Positions 15,968-24,946 are shown, counted from the stretch's first letter. The stretch: 64,000 bases of DNA from Ruminococcaceae bacterium UBA1404 (GCA_002305075.1 DBQC01000006.1:17914-81913); one strand, 5' to 3'. Notes: generated by a model not told the origin, from the letters alone. Numbers and translations: made by a program.

Positions 15968-17170
15968 ATGATAAAGAGACTTTTTCTATCGGTGTTGGCG
16001 GCCTGTCTGCTATCGGGCGTGGCCATGGCGGACAGCGACTATATCCCCACTTTGGCCGAGGTAGAGGCCGAAATTGACCTGCCCGCCGCAGCGGCGGTGG
16101 GGGGGGCGGCCGAGCTGCCGGCCAAAAGCGCCATTTTGGTAGAGCTTTCTAGCGGGCGTGTGCTGTTTGAAAAGGAGCCCGACCTGCCCATGCCCCCGGC
16201 CTCCATCACCAAGATCATGACCATGTTGCTGGTGGTAGAGGCCGTAGAAGCGGGCAAAATAAGCTATGAGGATGTTGTAACCTGTTCGCCCACCGCCGCC
16301 TCTATGGGGGGCAGCCAAATCTGGTTTGAACCGGGCGAGCAGATGACCGTAGACGAGCTGATGCGGGCGGTGGCCACCGTGAGCGCCAACGACGCTTCGG
16401 TGGCGCTGGGCGAGCATGTGGCGGGCAGCCACGAGGGCTTTGTGGCCATGATGAATCAGCGGGCCAGCGAGCTGGGCATGACCCGAACCCACTTTGCCAA
16501 TGCCACCGGGCTGGACGCCCCCGGCCACGAGACCACCGCCCGGGATATCGCCCGTATGTCGGCCGAGCTGCTGCGCTACCCCGATGTGTTTCGATACACC
16601 ACCATCTGGATGGATGAGCTGCGGGGAGGCGAAACTCTGCTTGTAAACACCAACAAGCTGGTGCGTTTTTATGCGGGGGCCACAGGGCTTAAAACCGGCA
16701 CCACCAGTGGGGCGGGGCACTGTTTGTCGGCCACGGCTCTGCGGGACGATATGCATCTGATTGCCGTGGTGCTGGGTTCGGACACCGGCGACCAGCGCTT
16801 TTCGGCGGCGCGGGGGCTTTTGGACTACGGCTTTGCCAACTACGAGCTTGTGGAGACCCCCGGCATCCCCGGCGGGGCGCAGCCGGTTAAGGTCACCGGC
16901 GGGGTGGCCCCCAAAGTGGCCATCACGCCCGAGGCGCCTCCCACGCTGCTTGTGCCCAAGGGCCGAGGGAAGGATGTGACACAGGAGGTGGAAATAGCCG
17001 ACCTGCTGACCGCCCCGGTGGAGGCCGGGCGCCATGTGGGCCGGGTGCGGCTGAGCTTAGACGGCGAGGAGATTGCCACCTACCCGCTTGTGACCGCCGA
17101 GGAGCTTGGGGAAATGACCTTTTTGTCGGCCATGGGCATTCTAATAAAGGAGGCCTGTAACATAGGCTAG
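15968..17170 (+). CDS. Serine-type D-Ala-D-Ala carboxypeptidase (DacF/PBP5 family), copy 1
   Basis: 400 residues from ATG 15968 (an in-frame ATG at 15953 also exists but overlaps the GGAG that serves this start). Signal peptide MIKRLFLSVLAACLLSGVAMA sends it to the outer face of the membrane, where it trims the terminal D-Ala of peptidoglycan stem peptides. Active-site motifs: SITK (PPASITKIMTML), SAN (TVSANDASVALG) and KTG (GLKTGTTSGAGHC). A PBP5-type C-terminal beta domain follows (about 280-380), and the chain ends in a possible amphipathic membrane anchor. A second family member lies at 28225. Whether it acts in vegetative growth or in spore cortex synthesis is not decided here. Confidence 0.9.
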   Translation: MIKRLFLSVLAACLLSGVAMADSDYIPTLAEVEAEIDLPAAAAVGGAAELPAKSAILVELSSGRVLFEKEPDLPMPPASITKIMTMLLVVEAVEAGKISYEDVVTCSPTAASMGGSQIWFEPGEQMTVDELMRAVATVSANDASVALGEHVAGSHEGFVAMMNQRASELGMTRTHFANATGLDAPGHETTARDIARMSAELLRYPDVFRYTTIWMDELRGGETLLVNTNKLVRFYAGATGLKTGTTSGAGHCLSATALRDDMHLIAVVLGSDTGDQRFSAARGLLDYGFANYELVETPGIPGGAQPVKVTGGVAPKVAITPEAPPTLLVPKGRGKDVTQEVEIADLLTAPVEAGRHVGRVRLSLDGEEIATYPLVTAEELGEMTFLSAMGILIKEACNIG

Positions 17171-17199
17171 CCAATCGGGCAAAACCGCCAAGCTTTATA

Positions 17200-17228
17200 T
17201 TGCCTTTGGGGGGCTTTTCATGTAAAAT
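17200..17228 (+). promoter_or_regulatory. Candidate sigma-A promoter of pgi
   Basis: TTGCCT (17200-17205), 17-bp spacer, TAAAAT (17223-17228), 29 bp before the ATG. Confidence 0.55.
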
Positions 17229-17257
17229 GAAGGTAACACAAGGGGAGAGAGGCATCT

Positions 17258-18538
17258 ATGGCGATAGGATTGCACACGGATTTTGCTCTTCTGCCCCCCG
17301 GGGGGCTGCCCCATCCGCTAAGTAAGCGGGCCATAACGGCGCTGGGCGGTTTGCGACGGAGAGACTGCACCGGGTCTGATATGCTGGGCTGGCTCTGCCT
17401 GCCTGACCAGCCCGAGTCACTTTTGGATGAGATCGAGGCCGAAGCCCGGCGCATAAGCGCCCTCTGCGACCTGGTGGTGGTGGTGGGTGTTGGGGGATCC
17501 TCTCTGGGGGCACAAGCCGCCCTTGATTTTGTGGCCTCGCCTTATTATAATCAGCTTACCAAAACCCGCCCGCAGGTGCTGTTTTCGGGCGATCATATAG
17601 ACGGAGACACGCTGTGTGACCTGCTTACCCTCTCGGCCGAGCGGCGGCTGGGAATCTGCCTTGTGAGCAAGTCGGGCACCACCGTGGAACCCTCGCTGAC
17701 TTTTCGGGCGCTTGAGCATCACCTTTTCACCCGCTATGGCCCCGATGCCGCCCGGCGCATCCTCTGCATCTGCGGCGACGGGCCCCTAAGCGACTACACC
17801 CGGCATAAGGGCTACACCCGCTTTGCCATACCCGAGGATGTGGGGGGGCGCTACTCGACCCTCTCGCCGGCCGGGCTGGTGCCCATGGCCCTGTGCGGGC
17901 TTGATATTCGGGGGGCGCTTAAGGGGGCCAAGGCCGCCCGCCAGGCCTATCTTGACCCCGAAGGGGCGCTCACGCTGCCCGCCCGCTACGCCGCTTTGCG
18001 CCAGCTGCTGGCGGATCAGGGCCGTCCGGTGGAGGTTATGGCCATGTTCTCGCCGGCCTTGGGTGCCTTTGGCAACTGGCTTCAGCAGCTGTTTGCCGAG
18101 AGCGAGGGCAAAAACGGCGGCGGCATTTTGCCCCTTCCGGCGGCCTATACCGCCGACCTTCATGCGCTGGGCCAGTTTGTCCAGCAGGGCAACCCCATTG
18201 TATTCGAGACCATGCTGACCCTAAGCCGCGCCCGCTATGACTGTCGGGTGGCCCCCGGAGGCGGCTTTGACGGGCTAAATGCGCTGGTGGGACAACCCCT
18301 CGATGACCTATGCCGCCTGGCGGTGGAAGCCGTAGCCCGGGCCCACAGCGAGGCCGGTGTGCCGGTGCTGCACATATCGGCGCCGGGGCGGGACGCCGAG
18401 GTCTTTGGGTGGCTGGTGATGTTTTTCCAGATGTCCTGCGCCGTGGGTGCGCTGATGGCGGGGATTAATCCCTTCGACCAGCCCGGCGTGGAGGACTATA
18501 AGGCCCATATGCGCCGTCTGTTCGGCGGACTGATTTAA
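17258..18538 (+). CDS. pgi: Glucose-6-phosphate isomerase
   Basis: 426 residues, the usual length of the short Firmicutes form. Interconverts glucose-6-phosphate and fructose-6-phosphate in glycolysis and gluconeogenesis. Two SIS domains: VVVGVGGSSLGAQAALDFV (about 71-89), substrate-binding VSKSGTTVEPSLTFR, then SEGKNGGGILPLPAAYTADL and HALGQFVQQGNPIVFET with the catalytic Glu and His region, and the terminal INPFDQPGVEDYK with the catalytic Lys. GGGGAGAG precedes the ATG. It stands in its own unit, followed by a small P-loop gene 47 bp later. Confidence 0.95.
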   Translation: MAIGLHTDFALLPPGGLPHPLSKRAITALGGLRRRDCTGSDMLGWLCLPDQPESLLDEIEAEARRISALCDLVVVVGVGGSSLGAQAALDFVASPYYNQLTKTRPQVLFSGDHIDGDTLCDLLTLSAERRLGICLVSKSGTTVEPSLTFRALEHHLFTRYGPDAARRILCICGDGPLSDYTRHKGYTRFAIPEDVGGRYSTLSPAGLVPMALCGLDIRGALKGAKAARQAYLDPEGALTLPARYAALRQLLADQGRPVEVMAMFSPALGAFGNWLQQLFAESEGKNGGGILPLPAAYTADLHALGQFVQQGNPIVFETMLTLSRARYDCRVAPGGGFDGLNALVGQPLDDLCRLAVEAVARAHSEAGVPVLHISAPGRDAEVFGWLVMFFQMSCAVGALMAGINPFDQPGVEDYKAHMRRLFGGLI

Positions 18539-18585
18539 CAGGTAACGCGGAGGCAACTCCATAATATAGCAAGGAGGCGTTTGAC

Positions 18586-19005
18586 ATGATCAAATTAATC
18601 GTCGGGAAAAAGGGTACCGGCAAAACCAAAGCATTGGTCGAGCGGGTCAACGAGGCCGTAGCGATCAGCAAGGGCAATGTGGTGTGCATTGAAAAGGACC
18701 TAAACCTCACCTACAGCCTCAATCACAAGGCCCGTCTTGTGGTGGCCGACGAATACGGCATAGACGGCTACGACGAATTTTTCGGCTTTATATCGGGCCT
18801 GCTGGCAGGCAACTACGATATCACCCACCTGTTTGTAGACGGTGTTTTTAAAATAGCCGGTCGGGACATTCCTGCCTTTGAAAAAATGCTGTCCAAGCTG
18901 GTTTTGCACTTTAGCAAATCCGATGTCAACATCACCTTTACCGTCTCCTGCGACGCCTCCGAGCTCTCCGAGGCCACCATGCGCTACGCTATAGATTTTG
19001 CATAA
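18586..19005 (+). CDS. Small P-loop protein of unknown function
   Basis: 139 residues. It opens with MIKLIVGKKGTGKTKALVER, a Walker A motif (GKKGTGKT, residues 7-14). A possible Walker B is LVVADEYGI (about 50-58), and THLFVDGVFK is another hydrophobic strand ending in Asp. No effector domain is fused. Similar short ATP-binding proteins are seen in Clostridia without a known role. AAGGAGG sits eight bases before the ATG. It probably shares the pgi transcript and ends at a strong terminator. Confidence 0.7.
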   Translation: MIKLIVGKKGTGKTKALVERVNEAVAISKGNVVCIEKDLNLTYSLNHKARLVVADEYGIDGYDEFFGFISGLLAGNYDITHLFVDGVFKIAGRDIPAFEKMLSKLVLHFSKSDVNITFTVSCDASELSEATMRYAIDFA

Positions 19006-19023
19006 CAGCCCCTTTTGGCTTTT

Positions 19024-19085
19024 CTCTTCGCGGGTTGTGACCGCATGACCCGCGAAGAGCGGCTTTAAGGCGGCTTTTTTGTTTT
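19024..19085 (+). terminator. Intrinsic terminator after the P-loop gene
   Basis: CTCTTCGCGGGT (19024-19035) pairs with ACCCGCGAAGAG (19048-19059); a smaller GC-rich repeat and a T run (CTTTTTTGTTTT) follow. Confidence 0.75.
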
Positions 19086-19094
19086 ATAAAGGCG

Positions 19095-19123
19095 TTGACA
19101 AAAGCCCTATGGGCATATATAAT
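19095..19123 (+). promoter_or_regulatory. Consensus sigma-A promoter of yceD-rpmF
   Basis: TTGACA (19095-19100), exactly 17 bp, TATAAT (19118-19123): a full consensus match 83 bp before the first gene, suggesting strong constitutive transcription. Confidence 0.93.
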
Positions 19124-19205
19124 GCATAGGTAACGCCGGCCGCGGATCATCCTGTCCCGCGGTGTTTTTGTCAGACCTTGTGTCCGCCCTAAGGAGGAGC
19201 TGCTC

Positions 19206-19724
19206 ATGCGCATTCAACTTGAGACGGTATCCGCCAGTCCGGGCGGCCGGCTACCCATTGCGGGAGAGATCGACTTTGGCTTTGTCGACCTAGGCCGGGG
19301 CCAGCGCTTTATAACACCGGTGGGTGTTCAGGGCGCCATCTCGAAAAGGGCCGATGTGCTGACACTGGATTACAACGCCCGGTTCACGCTGCTGCTCAGT
19401 TGTGACCGCTGCCTTGCCTGGGTAGAGCGAGATTTTGAGATGAACTTTTCTCATGTGCTCACACTTCTAAAACCCGAGGAGGACAGCGAGGCCATTTTCT
19501 GTCCAGATGGCCAGCTCGACATGGCGACTCTCTGCGTGGACGATGTTTTGACCAGTCTGCCAAGGCGTACACTCTGCCACCCCGACTGCAAGGGCCTCTG
19601 CCCCGAATGTGGGGCCAGCCTGAACAGCGAGGACTGTGGGCACAGGCAGCAAAGCGGCGACAGGCCGGATGGCGACCCCCGATGGGCCGCCCTAAAAAAC
19701 CTCAATTTAGGCGATGAAAATTAA
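19206..19724 (+). CDS. yceD: YceD/DUF177 family protein
   Basis: 172 residues of the DUF177 family. Members are encoded next to rpmF in most bacteria and have been linked to 23S rRNA and large-subunit maturation. Seen here: a beta-rich N-terminal half, LLLSCDRCLAWVERDF with a CxxC, and a C-terminal Cys-rich knuckle CHPDCKGLCPECGASLNSED, the family signature. TAAGGAGGAGC precedes the ATG. rpmF follows 12 bp later in the same transcript, the expected order. Confidence 0.9.
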   Translation: MRIQLETVSASPGGRLPIAGEIDFGFVDLGRGQRFITPVGVQGAISKRADVLTLDYNARFTLLLSCDRCLAWVERDFEMNFSHVLTLLKPEEDSEAIFCPDGQLDMATLCVDDVLTSLPRRTLCHPDCKGLCPECGASLNSEDCGHRQQSGDRPDGDPRWAALKNLNLGDEN

Positions 19725-19736
19725 GGAGGTGCTTTC

Positions 19737-19925
19737 ATGGCGGTACCAAAGAAAAAGGTCTCTCGCGCAAGGCGAGACAAAAGAAGGGCCAACAGCTACA
19801 AGCTGACCGCGCCCGCGCTTTCCAGATGCATCCAGTGTGGCGCGCTTAAAACGCCCCATCGGGTCTGCTCCAGCTGCGGCTTTTATAAGGGCAGGCAGGT
19901 TATCACGGTCGCGGACGAGGAATAA
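19737..19925 (+). CDS. rpmF: 50S ribosomal protein L32
   Basis: 62 residues starting AVPKKKVSRARRDKRRANSY, the standard L32 opening. It carries the zinc ribbon CIQC...CSSC (about 31-47), so this is the zinc-binding form. AAGGAGG lies upstream. A terminator follows 14 bp after the stop. Confidence 0.97.
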   Translation: MAVPKKKVSRARRDKRRANSYKLTAPALSRCIQCGALKTPHRVCSSCGFYKGRQVITVADEE

Positions 19926-19939
19926 ACTTAAAAGTTTGC

Positions 19940-19966
19940 GGGGGTGGCCTTGGCTACCCCCCTTTT
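19940..19966 (+). terminator. Terminator after rpmF
   Basis: GGGGGTGGCC (19940-19949) pairs with GGCTACCCCC (19952-19961) with one G-T pair, followed by CTTTT. Confidence 0.8.
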
Positions 19967-20057
19967 CGTGTGGGCGGAAGTGGGTTTTCCGCCCCTCGTA
20001 TTTGGCGCAGCTTTGTGCTACAATCATTAAAGAACTTTAAAGATAGGAGGCGGGGCC

Positions 20058-21362
20058 GTGGCGGTTATTATAAGCTCGGTCGACCCCCGTTCGCCGGCGG
20101 GGCGGGCAGGCATTAAAGCCGGAGAGCGGCTTTTGAGCCTCAATGGGCATACTGTGAGAGATGTGCTGGATTATCAGTTTTACAGCACCGAGCAAGAGGT
20201 CGAGCTGGTCACCTGCCTCCCGGGCGAGTCGCCCCGGACCACCCGCATTAAAAAAGGCGAATACACCGACCTGGGGCTGGGCTTTGAGAGCTATCTGATG
20301 GACGAGCAGCAGCGCTGCCGCAACCGCTGCATCTTCTGCTTTATCGACCAAAACCCCCCCGGCTTGCGAGAGAGCCTTTATTTTAAGGACGATGACGAGC
20401 GGCTGTCCTTTTTGTTCGGCAACTATATCACGCTGACCAACCTCACCGAGCGGGAGGTCCGGCGCATCATCGAGATGCGCATCGCCCCCATGAACATCTC
20501 GGTGCACACCATGGACCCTAAGCTGCGCGCAGCCATGATGGGCAACAAAAACGCCGGGGCCGTGCTGAGCTATATGAAGCGGTTTTATGAGGCCGGCATC
20601 CCCATGAATGTCCAGTTGGTGCTGGTGCCCGGCATCAACGATGGCGAGGCCCTGCGCTTTTCCCTTGAGGCTCTCAGGGACTATCGGCCGGTTTTGGCCT
20701 CGGTGGCCTGTGTACCGGTGGGGCTGACGGCCCACCGGGAGGGCCTGCCCTCGCTGCGGCCCTTTACCAAGGCCGAGGCCGCCGCTGTCATCGAGCTGAC
20801 CCACAGCATCTTAGACCACGAGGGCCAGCGCTTTGCCTACCCCTCGGACGAGTTCTTTCTGCTGGCTGGATACCCCATGCCCGACTGCGACTATTACGGC
20901 GACTTTGCCCAGTTGGAAAACGGCGTGGGCATGAGTGCCCTGTTTAAGGACGAGTTTGTGCGCACCTTGGAGGACACCGAGCCCGGCAGCAAGCCGCCCC
21001 GGCTGACCCTGCTCACCGGCGAGGCGGCAGCGCCGCTGCTCACCGAGCTTGTAGCTCGGGCCAAGGCCGTGCTTCCCGACCTCGAGGCTGAAGTCATCGC
21101 CGTGAAGAACCACTTTTTTGGCGGCCATGTGAGTGTGGCCGGCCTTGTGACCGGGCGGGACATTCTAAGCGCCACCAAAGGCCGTAACTTGGGCGACCGG
21201 GTGGTCTTTCCCGACGCCATGCTCCGCCGAGAGGGCGATTTGTTCCTTGACGATATGCGCCCCGAGGAGCTGGAACTCGCCTGCGGCCGACCCTTTATCT
21301 GCTGCCCCACCGAGGGCGGCGCACTGGCCGAGCTGCTGCTGGGTCGGCTTTCTACAAACTAG
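20058..21362 (+). CDS. DUF512 protein: PDZ domain plus radical SAM-like Fe-S domain
   Basis: 434 residues from GTG 20058 (AGGAGG upstream). A short PDZ-like domain (IISSVDPRSPAGRAGIKAGE) opens the chain; then comes the iron-sulfur signature RCRNRCIFCFIDQ (CxxxCxxC, about 90-102) and a TIM-barrel-like region (MNISVHTMDPKLRAAMM). The C-terminal half is the DUF512 domain. No biochemical function is established for the family. It lies directly before der, plsY and gpsA, an order found in many Clostridia, which hints at a link to ribosome assembly or phospholipid synthesis without proving one. Confidence 0.9.
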   Translation: MAVIISSVDPRSPAGRAGIKAGERLLSLNGHTVRDVLDYQFYSTEQEVELVTCLPGESPRTTRIKKGEYTDLGLGFESYLMDEQQRCRNRCIFCFIDQNPPGLRESLYFKDDDERLSFLFGNYITLTNLTEREVRRIIEMRIAPMNISVHTMDPKLRAAMMGNKNAGAVLSYMKRFYEAGIPMNVQLVLVPGINDGEALRFSLEALRDYRPVLASVACVPVGLTAHREGLPSLRPFTKAEAAAVIELTHSILDHEGQRFAYPSDEFFLLAGYPMPDCDYYGDFAQLENGVGMSALFKDEFVRTLEDTEPGSKPPRLTLLTGEAAAPLLTELVARAKAVLPDLEAEVIAVKNHFFGGHVSVAGLVTGRDILSATKGRNLGDRVVFPDAMLRREGDLFLDDMRPEELELACGRPFICCPTEGGALAELLLGRLSTN

Positions 21363-21374
21363 AGGAGGTGCCCC

Positions 21375-22694
21375 ATGACCAAACCCATCATTGCCATTGT
21401 GGGCCGGCCCAATGTGGGCAAGTCCACGCTGTTTAACAAGCTTACCGGCAGCCGCATTGCCATTGTGCACGACAGCCCCGGTGTGACCCGAGACCGCATC
21501 TACGCCCCCGTGGAGTGGCTCGGGCAGGAGGCCATGCTGGTGGACACCGGTGGCATAGAGCCTTACAGCGACGACATCATCCTAAGCCAGATGCGCCGTC
21601 AGGCTCAGCTGGCCATCGACAGTGCGGCGGTTATTTTGCTGGTGACCGACCTGCGGGCCGGCGTCACCGCCAACGACCTCGAGGTGGCCACCATGCTGCA
21701 AAAAAGCGGCAAGCCCATTGTGCTCTGCGTCAACAAGGTGGACCAAATTGGCGATCCCCCCGCCGAGCTCTACGAGTTTTACAACCTTGGGCTGGGCGAC
21801 CCGCACCCGGTGTCGGCCGTGCACGGACATGGCACCGGCGACCTGCTGGATGTGCTGTTTGACCAAATCGACTTCAGCCGCTACGGCGAGGGCGAGGAGG
21901 GCGAAATTCGGGTGGCGGTTATCGGCAAGCCCAATGTGGGCAAATCCAGCCTGGTGAACATGATCTCGGGCGAGGAGCGGATGATTGTGTCGGACATTGC
22001 CGGCACCACCCGGGACGCCACCGACACCTATATCGAAAATGAATTCGGCCGCTATGTGTTTATCGACACGGCCGGCTTGCGCCGTCAGGCCCGGGTAGAT
22101 GAGGACATCGAGCGCTACAGCGTCATCCGGGCCCAAATGGCCATCGACCGCAGCGATGTGTGCGTGCTGATGATTGATGCGCAGGTGGGCTATACCGAGC
22201 AGGACTCCAAAATTGCCGGCTACGCCCACGAGCAGGGCAAGGCCACGGTGATTGCCCTAAATAAATGGGACGCGGTGGAAAAAGACCACAAGACCATGCA
22301 GCGCATGACCGAGCAGCTGCAGCAGGATTTTTCTTTTATGAGCTATGCGCCCTTTGTGTTTATCTCAGCCAAAACCGGCCAGCGGCTCGACAAACTTTTT
22401 GAGCTGATTAACGCCGTAAACGAGCAAAACGCCCGGCGCATCACCACCGGCGCTCTCAACGATATGCTCTCCTACGCCACGGCCCGGGTGCAGCCCCCTT
22501 CGGATAAGGGCCGGCGTCTTAAAATCTACTACATCACCCAGGCATCCACCCGGCCGCCCACCTTTGTCACCTTTGTCAATCGGACCGATCTGTTTCACTT
22601 CTCCTACCAGCGCTATATCGAAAATCAAATCCGCGAGACCTTTGGGCTGGATGGCACCCCCATCCGCCTGATCGTTCGGGAGCGGGGGGACTAG
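21375..22694 (+). CDS. der: Ribosome biogenesis GTPase Der (EngA)
   Basis: 439 residues with the tandem GTPase domains unique to Der: first G1 GRPNVGKST (about 9-17), G3 DTGG, G4 NKVD; second G1 GKPNVGKSS (about 184-192), G3 DTAG, G4 NKWD. The C-terminal KH-like domain (about 350-439) contains TQASTRPPTFVTFVNRTDLF, usual for Der. It acts in 50S subunit assembly. AGGAGGTG precedes the ATG, 12 bp after the DUF512 stop. Confidence 0.97.
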   Translation: MTKPIIAIVGRPNVGKSTLFNKLTGSRIAIVHDSPGVTRDRIYAPVEWLGQEAMLVDTGGIEPYSDDIILSQMRRQAQLAIDSAAVILLVTDLRAGVTANDLEVATMLQKSGKPIVLCVNKVDQIGDPPAELYEFYNLGLGDPHPVSAVHGHGTGDLLDVLFDQIDFSRYGEGEEGEIRVAVIGKPNVGKSSLVNMISGEERMIVSDIAGTTRDATDTYIENEFGRYVFIDTAGLRRQARVDEDIERYSVIRAQMAIDRSDVCVLMIDAQVGYTEQDSKIAGYAHEQGKATVIALNKWDAVEKDHKTMQRMTEQLQQDFSFMSYAPFVFISAKTGQRLDKLFELINAVNEQNARRITTGALNDMLSYATARVQPPSDKGRRLKIYYITQASTRPPTFVTFVNRTDLFHFSYQRYIENQIRETFGLDGTPIRLIVRERGD

Positions 22695-22703
22695 GAGGAA
22701 GGC

Positions 22704-23372
22704 ATGGAGCGCAGTTTGTTGGCCATTGGCCTCACCGCCCTGGGCTGCTATCTTTTGGGCAGCCTGAACTTTGCGGTGATTATCTCAAAATATATTCTAA
22801 AGGACGATGTGCGCACCCACGGCAGCGGAAACGCCGGATTTACCAACATGATGCGGGTTTTTGGTGCCTTGCCCGCCGCGGCCACGCTGATAGGCGACTT
22901 TGCCAAGGGAGCAGTGGCCGTGCTGCTGGGCCGTTTGATCTTTGGGTGGCTTGAGGTGCCGGGCTACGGCGACTTTTTGGGCGCCTACAGCGTTATGACC
23001 GGCCATGTGTTCCCGATATTTTTCGGCTTTAAAGGGGGCAAGGCCATCGCTTCGGCGTTGGGTGTGCTGCTGGCGCTCGACCCGGTGATATTCGGCATTT
23101 TGGTGGCGGTGTTTGTGCCCATTGTGCCCCTTACCGGCTATGTGTCGCTGGCCTCGGTGAGCGGGGCGGCCGCCCTGCCGGTGGTGCTGGCACTGGTGCG
23201 CCGGCAGCAGGGCCGGCTGGACGGAATAGAGGTGCTGCTATCGGCATTGCTGGCTGCGGGGGTCATTTATCTGCACCGGGGCAACATAAAGCGCCTTCTT
23301 AGCGGCACCGAAAACAAGCTCCTGCGCAAAAAGATTCTTCACAGGGAGGACGAGGAGGATAAAACTCGATGA
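22704..23372 (+). CDS. plsY: Acyl-phosphate:glycerol-3-phosphate acyltransferase PlsY
   Basis: 222 residues, integral membrane. It transfers an acyl group from acyl-phosphate to glycerol-3-phosphate, the first step of phosphatidic acid synthesis. Family motifs are visible: LGSLNFAVIISKYILKDDVR, GSGNAGFTNMMRVFG (motif 1), FKGGKAIASALGVLL (motif 2) and the Asn/His-containing YLHRGNIKRLLSGTE (motif 3). About five membrane helices. The gene overlaps gpsA by four bases (ATGA at 23369), which supplies its substrate: a clear functional pair. Confidence 0.95.
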   Translation: MERSLLAIGLTALGCYLLGSLNFAVIISKYILKDDVRTHGSGNAGFTNMMRVFGALPAAATLIGDFAKGAVAVLLGRLIFGWLEVPGYGDFLGAYSVMTGHVFPIFFGFKGGKAIASALGVLLALDPVIFGILVAVFVPIVPLTGYVSLASVSGAAALPVVLALVRRQQGRLDGIEVLLSALLAAGVIYLHRGNIKRLLSGTENKLLRKKILHREDEEDKTR

Positions 23373-24385
23373 AAACCGTATTTGTTATGGGCTCGGGCAG
23401 TTTTGGCACCGCCCTTGCGGTGGCCATTGCCGGCTGCGGCCACAAGGTCTATCTCTGGGGTTGGGAGGCCGACTTTCAGGCGCAGCTCAGCGAAGAGCGA
23501 GAGAATCGGCTGTTTTTGCCCGGCGTGATGTTCCCGGACGGGCTGCGGGTGGTGGACGATACCACCCATATGCCCAAGGCCGATATGGTGTTTATTGCCA
23601 CCCCCACGGTGGGCGTGCGCTCGGCGGCGGCTCAAACCCGCAGCCGGCTTAAAGATGGGGCCTTTATTGTCTGCTCGGCCAAGGGCTTTGAGATGGGCAG
23701 CCTTAAGCTGATGAGCGAGGTTATTGAGGAGGAGCATCCCGGCGTGCCGGTGGTGGCTTTGTCCGGGCCTTCTCACGCCGAGGAGGTCTCCCGCGGGCAG
23801 ATAACGGCCATTGTGGCGGCCTGTGCTCAGCCCGAGCCGGCCGACGCCATACAGGATTTGTTTGCCGGCTCGCATGTGCGCATCTACTCCTCCGAGGATG
23901 TGCGGGGCGTGGAGCTGGGCGGCGGGCTAAAAAATGTGATTGCGCTGGCTTCGGGCGTGGCCGACGGCATGGGCCTTGGGGACAACGCCAAGGCCGCCCT
24001 CATGACCCGGGGCATTACCGAGATTGCCCGGCTCGGCGTGGCCATGGGTGCCCGGGCCGAAACATTCAGCGGCCTGTCGGGCATTGGCGACCTGATTGTC
24101 ACCTGCACCAGTATGCACTCGCGCAACCGGCGCTGCGGCATTCTGCTCGGTCAGGGCTACAGCCTCGAGCGGGCCATGGAGCAGGTGGGTCAGTCGGTGG
24201 AAGGGGTCAACGCCACCCACTGCGCCCATGCGCTGGCCCAGCGCTATGGGGTAGAAATGCCCATTACCCGACAGATTTACCGGATGCTGGGCGGCGAGCT
24301 TACTCCCGCCGAGCTGCTGAGCGAGCTGCTCGACCGACCCCAGCGCCACGAAAGCGAGCGCCAGTTTTTAAGCGGGGGCTTATAA
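23369..24385 (+). CDS. gpsA: NAD(P)H glycerol-3-phosphate dehydrogenase
   Basis: 338 residues. Reduces dihydroxyacetone phosphate to sn-glycerol-3-phosphate for phospholipids. Rossmann motif VFVMGSGSFGTALAVAIAG (residues 4-22), SAKGFEMGS, the active-site ALSGPSHAEEV and the substrate-binding Lys/Asn region GLKNVIALASGVADGMGLGDN, plus LSGIGDLIVTCTSMHSRNRR. ATG overlaps the plsY stop. The operon ends at a terminator 22 bp after the stop. Confidence 0.96.
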   Translation: MKTVFVMGSGSFGTALAVAIAGCGHKVYLWGWEADFQAQLSEERENRLFLPGVMFPDGLRVVDDTTHMPKADMVFIATPTVGVRSAAAQTRSRLKDGAFIVCSAKGFEMGSLKLMSEVIEEEHPGVPVVALSGPSHAEEVSRGQITAIVAACAQPEPADAIQDLFAGSHVRIYSSEDVRGVELGGGLKNVIALASGVADGMGLGDNAKAALMTRGITEIARLGVAMGARAETFSGLSGIGDLIVTCTSMHSRNRRCGILLGQGYSLERAMEQVGQSVEGVNATHCAHALAQRYGVEMPITRQIYRMLGGELTPAELLSELLDRPQRHESERQFLSGGL

Positions 24386-24407
24386 ACACCCTGCCATGCA
24401 TAAAAAA

Positions 24408-24442
24408 AGACGGGCCATCGGCGTAAAACCGATGGTCCGTCT
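24408..24442. terminator. Bidirectional terminator between gpsA and rpmB
   Basis: AGACGGGCCATCGG pairs with CCGATGGTCCGTCT (one G-T pair), loop CGTAAAA, with an A run before it and CTTG after it; it suits the convergent gpsA (plus) and rpmB (minus). Confidence 0.85.
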
Positions 24443-24592
24443 CTTGTGCTTGGTGGGCTGTGCAAGGCAATAACACCTTGGCGGGCATCCTATCTGCCGG
24501 CCGAACCGAACAAACAGCAAAACGGCATAGCCAAAACCGACCATGCCGTACGCCGTAAAATTTTTAAATGAGTGCGCTGTTCTGTTAGGCTT

Positions 24593-24781
24593 TTATGAAG
24601 CGCGGGTTACTTTGCCCGAGCGCAGGCAACGGGTGCAGGCGTAAACGTGACAGGGCGTGCCCTTGACCACGGCTTTAACCCTCTTAACATTCGGCTTCCA
24701 CGCCCGATTGGATCTGCGGTGCGAGTGGGAAACCTTGATGCCAAACTGGACGCTCTTGTCGCAAAAATCGCATTTTGCCAT
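24593..24781 (-). CDS. rpmB: 50S ribosomal protein L28
   Basis: 62 residues from ATG 24781, preceded by AAGGAGG; the frame stays open slightly upstream but homology starts at AKCDFCDKSVQFGIKVSHSH. Two CxxC pairs (CDFC near the start and CTRC near residue 53) mark the zinc-binding form. It is monocistronic, on the opposite strand to its neighbours. The 24443-24592 stretch downstream holds nothing I recognise. Confidence 0.95.
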   Translation of the reverse strand: MAKCDFCDKSVQFGIKVSHSHRRSNRAWKPNVKRVKAVVKGTPCHVYACTRCLRSGKVTRAS

Positions 24782-24917
24782 ACTGCTGCACCTCCTTATC
24801 ATAATATTACCGTCATGTCCGCCGGTGAAACAGGACTATTCTATCACCCTAAGCCGATAAAAGCAAGTTCTTTTACAAAAAAACCTCTCTGGCTATAGAA
24901 CGGGGCAGGGCTTGTTC

Positions 24918-24946
24918 TTGTCAAAAGGCGGCGATACAGGTATAAT
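24918..24946 (+). promoter_or_regulatory. Sigma-A promoter of the site-2 protease/scpAB operon
   Basis: TTGTCA (24918-24923), 17-bp spacer, TATAAT (24941-24946), 69 bp before the GTG start at 25016. Confidence 0.8.
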
